Source: Obelidium mucronatum
Taxonomy: Eukaryota; Chytridiomycota; Chytridiomycetes; Chytridiales; Chytriomycetaceae
Length of the DNA: 64,000 bases
Direction of reading: 5' to 3'
NCBI GenBank assembly: GCA_025765595.1
Contig: JAIVFH010000003.1
Location: 1 to 64,000 of the forward strand
Below, one piece after another: positions 53,983 through 64,000 of this stretch (positions within the stretch are counted from its first letter, which is position 1; each line of letters starts with the position of its first letter). A program made the position numbers and the translations under genes. The notes under the pieces are model-generated. The model was not told the DNA's origin. It worked only from the letters and a program-made list of their open reading frames with translations, and did not search any database.

Positions 53983-56002
53983 ATGAAGGGAGATGCCAAA
54001 TTGTTTACCCAATTTTTCTTTCAATTGCAATTTGGAAGTTTGATGAGCGAAATCACACCATCCTCGAATGCAAGCGGTGCCTGTGTGCCTCTGAGCAGTA
54101 GCGGGCCGTGTGGCGCTGGGTTTGCGGGGCAGCTTGCGCCGGCGGGCCTCGAGGCGCAGCTTGCGGACGGCGACTTCCTCGTTGCGCTGCTCAGCGACGC
54201 CCGCCACGGATGCACAGCCGGCCCGGGCCTCTCGGCGGCCGTCGGCGACCTGCGCTACCAGAGCCTTGCGGCGTGCGCCGGCGGCGTGGCTGCGTGCGGC
54301 GTTGCTCCGGGCGGCGCAGCGGCGTGTCCGGGGCCCGTCGCGCTGGCGTTCTCGTCGTACGCGCTGCTGTTTTCGCAGGCGCCGTTCTGCCCGTCGCCGC
54401 CGACGCCGTTTGTGCAGGCGGAGCTGGCGCTGCGCAAGAAGCTGCTGCTCGCCCTGACGAGCGCCCAAGCTGCCACAGACGCTGCAACGCCCGCGCGAAA
54501 GTGCATTGTGGCCACGCGGATCGAGGATCGGTGCGGACTGTCGCTTGGGCGCGCAGCTGCGGTCTGCGAGAAGACAGCCAAGAATCCGAACCTGAATGAC
54601 CCCTGTTGTGTGCTGCCGGCCACTGCATCGTTTGCCCTTCTCGCTTCGAACGGCTCTCTTTTGCCTGTAGTTGTTGCCCAGTCAGAAGCAGCATCGACAC
54701 CAGCTTCTGCCTCATCCTCATCAAGCAACACGTCAATTGCGATTAGCGTGGCCATCATTGGCGGTGTCGTTGCTGCTCTTTCAGCTGCTCTATTCATGTG
54801 GATGAGAAAGCGCCGTCAAGAAAAACTCAATTCATTAGATTCCCCTTCATCTAACACATCCACGTCGCCAGCACCCAAAACCTCGTCCTCCTCATCTACA
54901 ATAAGAACAGAAAAGGCATTGCCATCTCTTCCACGGTCTGTCACGAAAAAGCTTCGATCTGAGGCTCCATTTGGAAACTCTGCGGTTGCACCAATACCGC
55001 CATCCAAGTATACCCCATCCTCTGGAAATGCAATTGCTGTTGTGCCTCAGGGCAAAGCGCCTACGGCTGTGGCGGAAGCGGTGTCCCAGAAGAAGAACAG
55101 CAGCCAAATCGTGAGAGTTAAGCAGGTTTTCCAGGCAGCTGCTTCAGATGAACTATCCCTTGTGAATGTTGGCGATGAAATCTATGTGTTGCAAACGTGA
55201 GAATTCTATTTTAGATTCGATATTGTTAAATTCCAGTGCATACTTATTTACATATTTTCTAGGTTTGAAGATGGTTGGGCATTTGGTGTGGATCGAACGC
55301 GGGGAACAAGAGGGATTTTCCCTCTGGTGTGTTGTTCTGGCGGCAGTTCATCATCTGCTGCTTTGGGAACGTCTCCCCCAACACCAACACCAACAAACAA
55401 CTCTGGAACTGAGTTGGAATACCACGCCCCAATTTCTGCCGCTGCATTTCGACGACGAGAGAGCTCGAAACACTATGCTGGCGTCCATAGACCGAGTGTT
55501 TCTTCTTCCGTGTCAGGAATGGATGGGGACGATGATGCTCCCTATGTCCATCCTAGCTCCTTAACCGGTGGGGCACCGTCGTTTGGAAGGAGAGTTAGCA
55601 GCGTTGATCAAGGACTCATTGGGGGAACAAACGGAACTACAACAAGTGATGCAGCCAATGTGGAAGGTGTTGTAGCCTATTATGGAACCGACAGCGGAAT
55701 TGTGATGCGAGTTGTGTATCCATATGAGGCAGTAGATGGAAGTGACGAATTGACTTTGACAGTTGGTTGTGATTTGATCATGTTTGCAGAATTTGAAGGT
55801 AAGATCAGGGTCATTCCTCTTTCTTTTTTTTTTTGTAAGAGTCTAACAGGTTTTTTTTTTCAACCGCTTCCATTATTTTTCTGTAGATGGTTGGGGATTG
55901 GGTATGTTGCCACTAACTGGACAGAAAGGGGCGTTTCCTTTGCCTTGCGTCGTTCGATTCGATCAAGTTCCAAGTTCTGTGAAGGAAAGTGATCTGGAAT
56001 AA
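53983..56002 (+). CDS. single-pass membrane protein with two cytoplasmic SH3 domains
   Basis: Three exons (53,983-55,196, 55,263-55,798, 55,887-56,002), 621 residues. A weak signal-like N-terminus precedes a Cys/Ala-rich ectodomain (~20-245), then a Ser-rich stem and a TM helix (AISVAIIGGVVAALSAALFMWM, ~250-274) with a basic stop-transfer. The tail is Ser/Pro-rich and holds two SH3 domains. SH3-1 (~373-425) is split by intron 1 (DELSLVNVGDEIYVLQT|FEDGWAFG); SH3-2 (~552-600) is split by intron 2 (LTVGCDLIMFAEFE|DGWGLG). The layout resembles Sho1/Fus1-type fungal surface proteins, but with one TM and two SH3 domains. A signalling or polarity scaffold role is inference. The start could also be 54,043. 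Confidence 0.82.
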
Positions 56003-56203
56003 CGCCTGCTCTTCCTCACTATACCAATTCTTTGTGCATATGATAACTCTTTCACTCTAAATGCCCTCTTCTTATGGTTGAGAAACAATAAATAGAAACC
56101 CAGTGTAGAAATGAAAAAAAAGGGGGGAAAACGTGCCCTAAAGCCCACCAGACACAAGCACAACACGTGTTTCCAAAAAAGAAGAAAGAAAAAAAACCAG
56201 GAA

Positions 56204-56926
56204 ATGAAAACCAAACCTCTTCGATGTGATTCCCCTGTAGACTCCGCATACGGATCTGCTCCAACGTCGCCAACCTGGTCTCGACATGAACCACTCTTTT
56301 CGGGAGTTGTGATGGAAGCCATTACAGCGTCTCTTCGTAGCATTGATGCGGAATCTATGATGGCAAAGTTATCTTCCAACACAAATCAACCAGAGTCGTC
56401 GGTTCCGAAAGAAGATCGTGGATCCGTATTGGATGGGAATGGACTTTCTTCATTTGGAATCAGTCGGGATTCCACTTCATGCCCTGTTGTAACCATCATT
56501 GAATTTGGAAATGGAACTGCATCAAATTCTCCTACTATTTCTTCTTCTGCTTCTACTACTTCCTCCTCTATTCTTATATCAAGGAGCGGGTCGCCTGGGT
56601 ATAATCCAAAGTCGCCGGCAACAAGGCTAAACTCAGCCCACATGGAACGGAAAAGCCAGCAGCCTTCAGTGATTCCCTGTCCAGATAGAGTGTGCGAGAT
56701 TGTGTTTGGATGTATGATATTATACAGTGTGGCGGTGCTAGTTCCCTGGGTTTTGGGGAATATCATCAGCATTGCAAATGAGTGGCAGGGGTTTCAAAAC
56801 TCTTTTATAAATCTATGGAAACCGGTTCGGGATATAGGTGTGGCCTGTGTGTCCATATTGTGTATCCTAGTTTGTGGAGCCAGCTTTGGTCGTGAGTGGG
56901 TGATTGATAATATGTTTGGCTGTTGA
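56204..56926 (+). CDS. two-TM protein, tandem paralog 1
   Basis: 240 residues from MKTKPLRCDSP. A Ser/Thr/Pro-rich N-terminal two-thirds is followed by two hydrophobic segments (MILYSVAVLVPWVLGNII; VACVSILCILVCGASFG) and a short end REWVIDNMFGC. The next gene has the same length, layout and C-terminal motif (SVEWVVENL), so these are probably tandem duplicates. No known family is recognised. An in-frame upstream Met at 56,111 would add a low-complexity Lys-rich start, which I judge to be 5' UTR. Confidence 0.6.
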   Translation: MKTKPLRCDSPVDSAYGSAPTSPTWSRHEPLFSGVVMEAITASLRSIDAESMMAKLSSNTNQPESSVPKEDRGSVLDGNGLSSFGISRDSTSCPVVTIIEFGNGTASNSPTISSSASTTSSSILISRSGSPGYNPKSPATRLNSAHMERKSQQPSVIPCPDRVCEIVFGCMILYSVAVLVPWVLGNIISIANEWQGFQNSFINLWKPVRDIGVACVSILCILVCGASFGREWVIDNMFGC

Positions 56927-57057
56927 AAATGATTCATTCCGGCGTTATTTGATTACAAACGTGGAAAGAAGAGAATATTAGAAATCGTTTATTTGTAATT
57001 TCTCTGCATGTGGGTGACAAATCCAACTTGCAAAAAAAAAAAAAACAATCCTTGAAA

Positions 57058-57777
57058 ATGAACAAGCATTCACCATTACAACAACAACAGAGAAGGGCTT
57101 CCCTGACGTCTGCCTGTCCAAGCTTAAGCAGGTCTAGCTCACCCGTGGGAGTTTCTGGGGATGAAGCGTCTCTCCCACCATCTCCAACTCCCTCCCACCA
57201 GTCATTCAGCCATTCAGCGCATTTGCCCTTGTCGCCTATCCACTTTCTTGGAAAGCCAATTCAGGTGCAAGTTCGACCCCTTCAAGTGATAACGTCAGTC
57301 GAAAAACAAGAGGGCTTGTTTGATGCGACGTTTGGGGGTGGTGCTGAGCTTGTGTCTGTCGAATCCTTCCTTGTGACAGATTTGAACTCCAATACAACAA
57401 CAACGATAGCTCTGTCTCATTCCATCTCTCCTGTACCAAACGGCAATCATTCTCAAACTACTACTCCTGCATCTTTGATGGATGGGTCATTGTCGTCAGA
57501 ATCAACGACTCAAGAAAATAAGTACCCCTTTGCCGCAAAAGCAGGCGAATTCATCTTTTTTGGACTTTTGGTTGTGGGTTTTGTTGGAATATGTGGCTTG
57601 CTTCAACAAGAGTTTATGAAAGGGAGCTTGTTTGAAGTTGTAACGCAAACGGCGGTTCCAGAGTCTCTATCGGGAAGCGAGAAACTTTTAGATGTATTCG
57701 TTGCTTTTGTGCTGGTTTTGTTTATTGTTGGGTCTGGACTCGTTTTCTCTGTGGAGTGGGTCGTTGAGAATCTGTAG
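57058..57777 (+). CDS. two-TM protein, tandem paralog 2
   Basis: 239 residues from MNKHSPLQQQQR. A Ser/Pro-rich, probably disordered N-terminus (~1-165) is followed by two TM-like segments (FIFFGLLVVGFVGICGLL; VFVAFVLVLFIVGSGLVF) and the terminal SVEWVVENL. It shares architecture and the EWV-(I/V)-(D/E)-N end with the gene at 56,204-56,926, in the same orientation. The upstream in-frame Met at 57,010 is followed by a long A run, so the start at 57,058 is preferred. Function unknown. Confidence 0.6.
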   Translation: MNKHSPLQQQQRRASLTSACPSLSRSSSPVGVSGDEASLPPSPTPSHQSFSHSAHLPLSPIHFLGKPIQVQVRPLQVITSVEKQEGLFDATFGGGAELVSVESFLVTDLNSNTTTTIALSHSISPVPNGNHSQTTTPASLMDGSLSSESTTQENKYPFAAKAGEFIFFGLLVVGFVGICGLLQQEFMKGSLFEVVTQTAVPESLSGSEKLLDVFVAFVLVLFIVGSGLVFSVEWVVENL

Positions 57778-58033
57778 CCCCTGAACTGTTTTTATGTTTC
57801 ACTTTACTCGGATTAATCACAAACGCAAGTAGTTGATACTACATTGCGTAAAATAAAGCCGCCATTTGCATTTCAACCCCCCGGTCATTCTGTTAAGTGT
57901 TGTTGGCATTTTTTCAAGTCAGCCAATCACATTTTTGCCAGCACAAATTGCTTGGTTCCACTCCCCCCTATTTTTTTTTACAAAAAGGGAGGTCGTTTTT
58001 TCACTGTCCACTTTTCAGAAAATCATCCAAAAA

Positions 58034-59884
58034 ATGAAGTTCACAAACATTCTCTTTTCCCTTCTCGCTGCCACAGTGTATGCTCACGCTGGGCACGACC
58101 ACGACCACGATGATGCCGCTGATGCTGGTCCTTCCGATGTCGTTGTCTTGACTGACAGTAAGTTTTTGGATTGCGTCGTTGCTTGGGTCTTTTCGGGTGG
58201 CTTATGGCATATCTTTATGTAATAATTAGAGACCTTCTCCAAGTGGGTCAAGGGTGAAGACCTTGCCCTCGTTGAGTTCTACGCGCGTAAGTATTGCATT
58301 TGTTTATTTATCCGTCTGTTTCGATTGAGGAGCTATGACGAGCTATGAGAAGCGTGGAAGCATGAATGCATGGAAGGATATTTTGACATCGAGATAAATG
58401 CGTCGGGATGCGGATACGTTTTGTTGCATTGCTTGTTGCGGGTGGCTGACGATTTTATCAATCGTGGCATTTCTGGATTTGCGAAATTTCGCTAAATGCT
58501 CTTCCACAACAACAGCATGGTGTGGACACTGTAAGGCTCTTGCTCCAGAATACGAGATTGCTGCCACTGAATTGCTCAAGGACAACATCAAGATTGCCAA
58601 GGTGGACTGTACTGTTGAGAAGGACACCTGTTCTGAAGTTGGTGTCTCTGGATACCCAACTCTCAAGGTCTTCCGTAAGGGAACTGCCTCTGATTTCAAG
58701 GGTGAACGTAAGGCTCCATCTATCATCAGCACCATGAAGAAGTACGTATTTTTAAATAGGCTGGCTGTTCGTTTCGTTCTGACTTAAACTGATTTCACAG
58801 GCAAGCTCTTCCAGCCCTCTCCGCCGTTGCCGCCGCTGATATTGAAGACTTCAAGTCCAAGGACAAGGTTGTCGTTGTTGGTTACTTCTCTGACAAGGTC
58901 TCCAAGAAGTTCAAGGCCTACGAAGCCGTCGCCAACGCTCTTCGTGACGACTTTGTCTTCGGATACACCAACGACAAGGTTGATGGAGTTAAGACTCCAG
59001 CCATCACTTTGTACAAGTCCTTCGATGAAGGTGAAAACAAGTACACTGGAAAGTTCACTGAGGAAGACTTGACTGAATTCGTCAAGACCAACTCTGTCCC
59101 ACTTATTGATGAAATCGGCCCAGAAAACTACCAAAAGTACGTCCAAACTGGTCTCCCAATCGCCTTCACCTTTGTTGAGTCCGACGCCCAGCGCAAGGAA
59201 CTCACTGAAGTCCTCACCCCAGTTGCCAAGGAAAACAAGGGCAAGGTCTCCATTGTCTTTATTGACGCCACTAAGTTCGGATCCCACGCCAAGAACCTTA
59301 ACTTGAAGGAAGGTGAATGGCCATCCTTTGCCATCAACGAGCCAGCTAAGAACCTCAAGTTCCCATTCAAGGGAAAGAAGCTCACTACTAAGGCCCTCTC
59401 TAAGTTTGTTGAACAATACGTTGCCGGTGAAATCGAACCAGACTTGAAGTCCGAAGATGTCCCAGCCTCCAACGATGGACCAGTCAAGGTTGTTGTCGGA
59501 AAGAACTTTGCCGAAATCGTTTTGGACAAGAAGAAGGATGTCTTCCTTGAAGTTTACGCTCCATGGTGTGGACACTGCAAGAAGCTCGCTCCAATCTGGG
59601 ATGAGCTTGGTGAACTCCTCGCTGACAACAAGGACATTGTCATCGCCAAGATGGACGGTACTGAAAACGACTTCCCCAAGGACGTCAACGTTCAAGTTCA
59701 AGGTTTCCCAACTTTGAAGCTGTGGAAGGCCAAGACCAACGAGATCGTTGACTACGACGGTGGTGACCGTACCCTTGAGCCATTGTTGGCCTGGTTGAAG
59801 AAGAACGCCACTAACGGCAGCAAGATCACTGCTACCGTGGCCACTTCTGCCGATGATGAAGATGACGAGCACGATGAGTTGTAA
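58034..59884 (+). CDS. PDI1: protein disulfide isomerase
   Basis: Four exons (58,034-58,157, 58,230-58,286, 58,516-58,741, 58,801-59,884), 496 residues. ER-lumenal thiol oxidoreductase that forms and rearranges disulfides. A signal peptide ([17 protein letters not shown]) is followed by a His/Asp-rich stretch ([10 protein letters not shown]). Thioredoxin domain a has WCGHC at 62-66, two redox-inactive domains (b, b') follow, domain a' has WCGHC at 391-395, then an acidic tail and HDEL at the C-terminus for ER retrieval. The first CGHC motif is split from its preceding Tyr-Ala by intron 2. Length is normal for the family. The His/Asp run after the signal peptide is unusual and could bind metal. 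Confidence 0.97.
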
Positions 59885-60068
59885 AAATCTAGTTTTTGAG
59901 TAGTTTCCTATTCTCAATGTCTTTTTTTAACGTTCTGTATTTTGTGGCATGATCTCCTAACGCTTTGTAATGCAATAAAATCTGCTTGTATTCTGTATTT
60001 TGAAGTCTGTTGGTGTTTTTGAATTATGAGGCCTTTGGAAATCTGCAAATCACGTCTGACGGCAAACC

Positions 60069-63000
60069 ATGGATCCACTTGTGCTTCTTCCCCAACACGT
60101 TCGGTCGCTTGTTGTCTCACAGGAGATTCCGCCTCTTCCTATGGCGCTTAGGGAAGATTTTGCTTTGGTGGCTATCATTGACCTTTCAGGTGATTATGAT
60201 ACATTATTACAACAAGCCCTCACACGCGCCAAATGCAGGATATTCTAAACTGTCAAGTAAGCTGGAAAGCGAGCTGGGAAGTGACTCGGGAGCAAAAATT
60301 AAGGAAGTCATCAATCCCCCAATGGAGAGTATCACGAAGTGTGTCCACAAGTACGCCGGATCCATCGTAAAACTTGCAGGAGATGCTGTGATTGCGTCTT
60401 GGACTATTGACGCCAACTCAAAGATTCCAGTTGAAGAGTATAAAACTCTGCTTTGCATCAACGCGTTTCTGTGCTGTATCGAACTTCTCCAAGTCTTTCA
60501 GGACTACTGCATCAAAGTTGCTCTTCCAAAACCAAACCAGCAACAGCAGCAGCAACAGCAGGAGCGAGATTCCGTAGAAAGCATATTCGCTCCATTGCCT
60601 TCGATCAATCTACCTCACACCCCAAACCACAGACCTTCATCAGCATTTCTCGCATCCAGCCCCCAACTCAATGCCTTTGCGCGTCGAATTTCGTATCAAA
60701 TTATGGGAAACGAGGCTCTGCCACTCTTGGCGCCAGCACCTGCACCACCACCAACCCCAACTATCCCAATGTTTGAAACCACTCTGGCGATCCACATTGG
60801 ATTGGCTTTAGGATCGCTGGATCATATTCACATTGGAATTAACAAGAAATCGACTGCCAGGAGCAGTGCACTACGTGGAGTTCGAGACTCCGCTGCCGCC
60901 ACACGGTTCTCCACAGCATCCAACAGCAGTGGACACAGGAAAAAGCGGTCCATAGACATGAATGAAGTGCATGAACGCATCGAGTACTTTATTGCTGGCG
61001 AAGCATTAGCAAAAGCTGGTTCAAATTTAAACATTGGGAAACAAGGCGACTTTGTATTCACAAAATCCTTCAACCAAGTCTTGAAGCAGGCGATAGGGGT
61101 GTCTGGGATGAAGGTCAACAATGGTGCCTATATTATTAGTGATAAGGATCCGATTGTGGATTTGCGGGCCAAAGCAGTGCAGTTTTTGTGGTCGCCTGAA
61201 ACCACTGGCGAAGATTCACCCTCTTCGGGCCGAGAGCTGATTTGTTTGGAGGGGAGGTTATCATCTCGGGAATCGAGGGATGTGGTTGCTTCAGGGCCTA
61301 AATATCTGTCTCTTGCGAAGGCGTATATGGACGATTCTGTTTCAAAGATTATTGAGACAGGGAACGTGACCGATCAGTTGCGGTCTGTTTCAGTTGTATT
61401 TATCAAGTTTGGGGGGTTTCAATCAGAAACAATCGCAGAGTCTCGAAATCTTGCGTTTTTGCAGGCGGCGGCTACCTCTATTATATCAAAAGTGAAGGAA
61501 TTCGAGGGTTGTATTCGGCAGTTCAATTGTGACGATAAAGCGCTGACAGCACTGTTGGTTTGGGGATTGGAAGGCCACGCACATGAAAAGGGGGAAGCCC
61601 ATGTCGCAATGCTTGCTGCCATTGAAATCTCTAAAAGTCTTAAAGTATGTCTTGAGGACGAAGATGGGTTTTCAATTGGGGTCACAACCGGTGTTGTTTT
61701 CGCTGGAATCGTGGGGAGCGCCGAAAGATGCGATAATACAGTTCTGGGTGTCGCAGTGAACAATGCAGCCCGACTTATGTGTTTAGACATTTGCCATGGA
61801 AGAGTATTGTGCGATCAGGAAACCTATCTGCAAACCTCAGGAGTTATTAATTATGGGAAGGATATTCCTCCAGTATCACTAAAAGGAGTCCCACATCCAG
61901 TTCGAATATATTACCCGCTAGGAAATGCCCTCTCTGACATCAAAGAAGAAGCGAAAATAAGTGGAAGAACAAAAGAAATTGAAGTTCTACAGGCAGGATT
62001 GGATATTTGGCGATCAGAGTCTTCTGATTCAAGGACAAAGAACGCCGTCTTGTTGGGCAGCAGTGGAATTGGGAAGGTATACAATTTATAAGAATCAACA
62101 AAGCGAATTTGCTCAGATCTCTCTTTTATACAGACCCAAATGACTAGATGGTTGCAAAGCCAGATCTGCGAAAATGAAATACTATGGTATTCAAGAATAT
62201 TCATTTTAATCTACTAAAAGTTAAAAAAAAACAGTGTAAGTACGGCACAAGAACACAAAAAAACGAAAGCGTTGTTGTGCTGGAGCAAAGTCTTCATCAG
62301 CTTTTTGGATCAGATTTCCCTTAATGACGCCTTAATGGTTATGATGGAGGAACATCAAGAGCAAAAAGAGTTGAAAGAAGCTGCTATGGGAGAAGTTGTT
62401 TGCCATCGGCTTTCAATTGAGGCAAAGGAAGTTTACCAAGACTATCTCTCCCGACACTACCAATCCACCTCAATTTCACGGCATGCAACACAGCATACGA
62501 CAATTGGAAGAGTCGTCAATGATGATTCTGAGGATTTTACATTGGAAACCAATGGCTCTGTTGACCCTATGAAAGAAAAACTGACTCAATATATGGCAAA
62601 AGTTCCAAAAACACTACTTCGAATAATGAGTGCGTTAAAGCTACCTGCCTCATATCTTGAAGCATTGCTTCCTATTTCTGGAATCGCGTTGGAGCCGTCC
62701 TTTCTAATACATGTAAAAGGAATGGCGACAGCTCTGCAACACATTTTTAATGCATTCATTGAAGCTGGACTCAGGATGTGTTTTATTATTGATGATATTC
62801 ATTGGTGTGACTCGTTCTCGTTGGAATTGGCTGCTGACTTGTTGAGAAAATGCCCTTCGATTCTATTTGTTTTCTCAGCAAGACCTTTGGAGGTATGGTA
62901 AAACTTTCAATGTACAATCTCTTAATTTGTTTGCAGGAGTGGAGTCTTGCCGTCTCTGATCAGTTCCAACTCATTCTCGAGCAGAATATCAATCAAATTA

Positions 63001-64000
63001 AAATCGGAGCTCTTAATGCGTATGGCATTGAGAATATGCTGCGCGATCGTTTGGCTGGTCAACCATTGATCAAGTTCAAATCTGTAAACCTGGATATTGT
63101 TCGAGAAATTCTTGATAAGGGTCAGGGGAATCCTATGGTCACAGATATCCTCATCAACACTCTCTTTGAAAACAATTTACTATGCGTAAAGAATGGCACT
63201 TTGACACGAGAAGAAGGAAAAGAGTTGCTTTTGGGGATGGGGTCCACAACTGCGGTTGTCGCCCAATTTGACAAATTGACAGCACCCATGAAAACACTTT
63301 TGCGAGTATTTGCCATGGCGGGACAGCTTACATTCAAGCTGTCAGAAATGTGCTCCACATTAAAGATCTTAAAGGACACTGCTACTGAAGACATTGGAGT
63401 CGATATAACAGCGGAAGGGATATTAGAATTGATTCAAGAGCAGGATAAATACAAATTCGTTAAGTTTACAGATGATGTGAATGAATTGGGATTTTGTCAC
63501 TACTTGATTCAGCAGGGGATTATAAGTGCTATGGTTCCCTCAAAGAGAGAAGAAATTAGGACTGCATTCGTCACGTATTACGAAAAGGCTGTGGAGGCCG
63601 AAACTGACGCGAGGGAAAGATCTTTCCTTCGGCAGTCATTGATTTTTCATTTGATTAAGGGACATGGAAATGAAGACAAGAAGAAAGTGCATATGTATGA
63701 AGCCTTTGTTGAAGCCGGCGAAGCAAACCAGATTACAGACGCTCTTGCGTACTACGAGAATGTAGGATCATTTGATTCTTCTTTGAACTGCGCGGATTCT
63801 GTCTTCAAAAAAGTGAGAGAGTGTCGAATATTGTCGAAATTGCACTTTGAAAAAGGGTAAGCGAGAGCCGTCGATATGAACTATTTTTTTACTAATATTG
63901 ATATTCATAAGCAATATTGAATTGTCTTTTGCCCTCGGAAAACTTGGACTTGAAGTTGTTGGTTGTGGCAAACATCTTTTGAGTCAGAATTGGCTTGGCT
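60069..64000 (+). CDS. soluble-adenylyl-cyclase-like protein (tandem class III cyclase plus ATPase), partial
   Basis: Exons seen: 60,069-60,189, 60,239-62,076, about 62,272-62,892, 62,937-63,856, 63,912-64,000 and beyond. Exon 1 joins exon 2 to give the first cyclase entry (VAIIDLSGYSKLSSKL), then KYAGSIVKLAGDAVIASW and FETTLAIHIGLALG. The second cyclase homology follows (SVVFIKFGGF, GFSIGVTTGVVFAGIVGS, DNTVLGVAVNNAARL). Next are a P-loop (LLGSSGIGK) at an exon end and a Walker B (MCFIIDDIHWCDS) with AARPLE-like sensor, as in sAC/STAND ATPases. Family role: making cAMP, often bicarbonate-regulated. The exon(s) right after the P-loop (62,077-62,330) could not be resolved. The 3' end is outside the window. 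Confidence 0.85.

Noticed and set aside
1..64000. CRISPR arrays, rRNA genes, prophage or plasmid functions
   Set aside because: No spaced short repeats, rRNA or prokaryotic gene structure seen; the window is eukaryotic.

Overview
The window is eukaryotic nuclear DNA from a filamentous or zoosporic fungus, most likely a chytrid. Introns are short (about 45-230 bp, GT..AG), there are AATAAA-type 3' signals, an ER protein ends in HDEL, and the last gene is a tandem-cyclase plus ATPase protein of the soluble adenylyl cyclase type, which suits zoosporic lineages. The lineage call is inference from gene content; no rRNA or other marker is present.

Region 1 (1-4,391) is a decayed Ty3/gypsy element on the minus strand. 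A 2.7 kb PIF/Harbinger DNA transposon (1,010-3,727) sits inside it with recognisable inverted ends and a TTA target duplication.

Region 2 (4,392-25,456) is a giant imperfect palindrome. Two arms of about 9.4 kb flank a 2.3 kb unique core (13,757-16,094). Going outward, each arm carries the 3' half of a Thr-rich, GPI-type surface protein gene, a hairpin/MITE-like stretch, fragments of an ABCC transporter and an Ulp1-like protease, a copia element whose integrase cassette is inverted, and a second, truncated copia element. The core holds the 5' exons of two divergent surface-protein genes, so two proteins with different N-termini share almost identical stalks and anchors. The inner ~7.3 kb of the arms is nearly identical; the outer ~2 kb has diverged, largely by CpG transitions.

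Region 3 (25,457-51,705) is a nested transposon graveyard. It contains a copia element (25,666-29,357), a third broken surface-protein gene (30,761-32,263, with a 3' fragment at 49,441-49,761), a truncated gypsy element, and a copia element (37,175-49,437). That last copia is interrupted by a second, young copia (38,216-43,329, identical 238 bp LTRs) and by a related solo LTR. The young element has an RRM-like domain in Gag, altered catalytic residues in protease, integrase and RT, and LTR ends that are not TG..CA. A CACTA/Plavaka-like transposase remnant closes the region.

Region 4 (51,798-64,000) is ordinary gene space with six or seven host genes: a TPT/SLC35-type transporter, a small GC-rich unknown, a single-pass membrane protein with two cytoplasmic SH3 domains, two tandem paralogous two-TM proteins, protein disulfide isomerase, and a soluble-adenylyl-cyclase-like gene running off the window.
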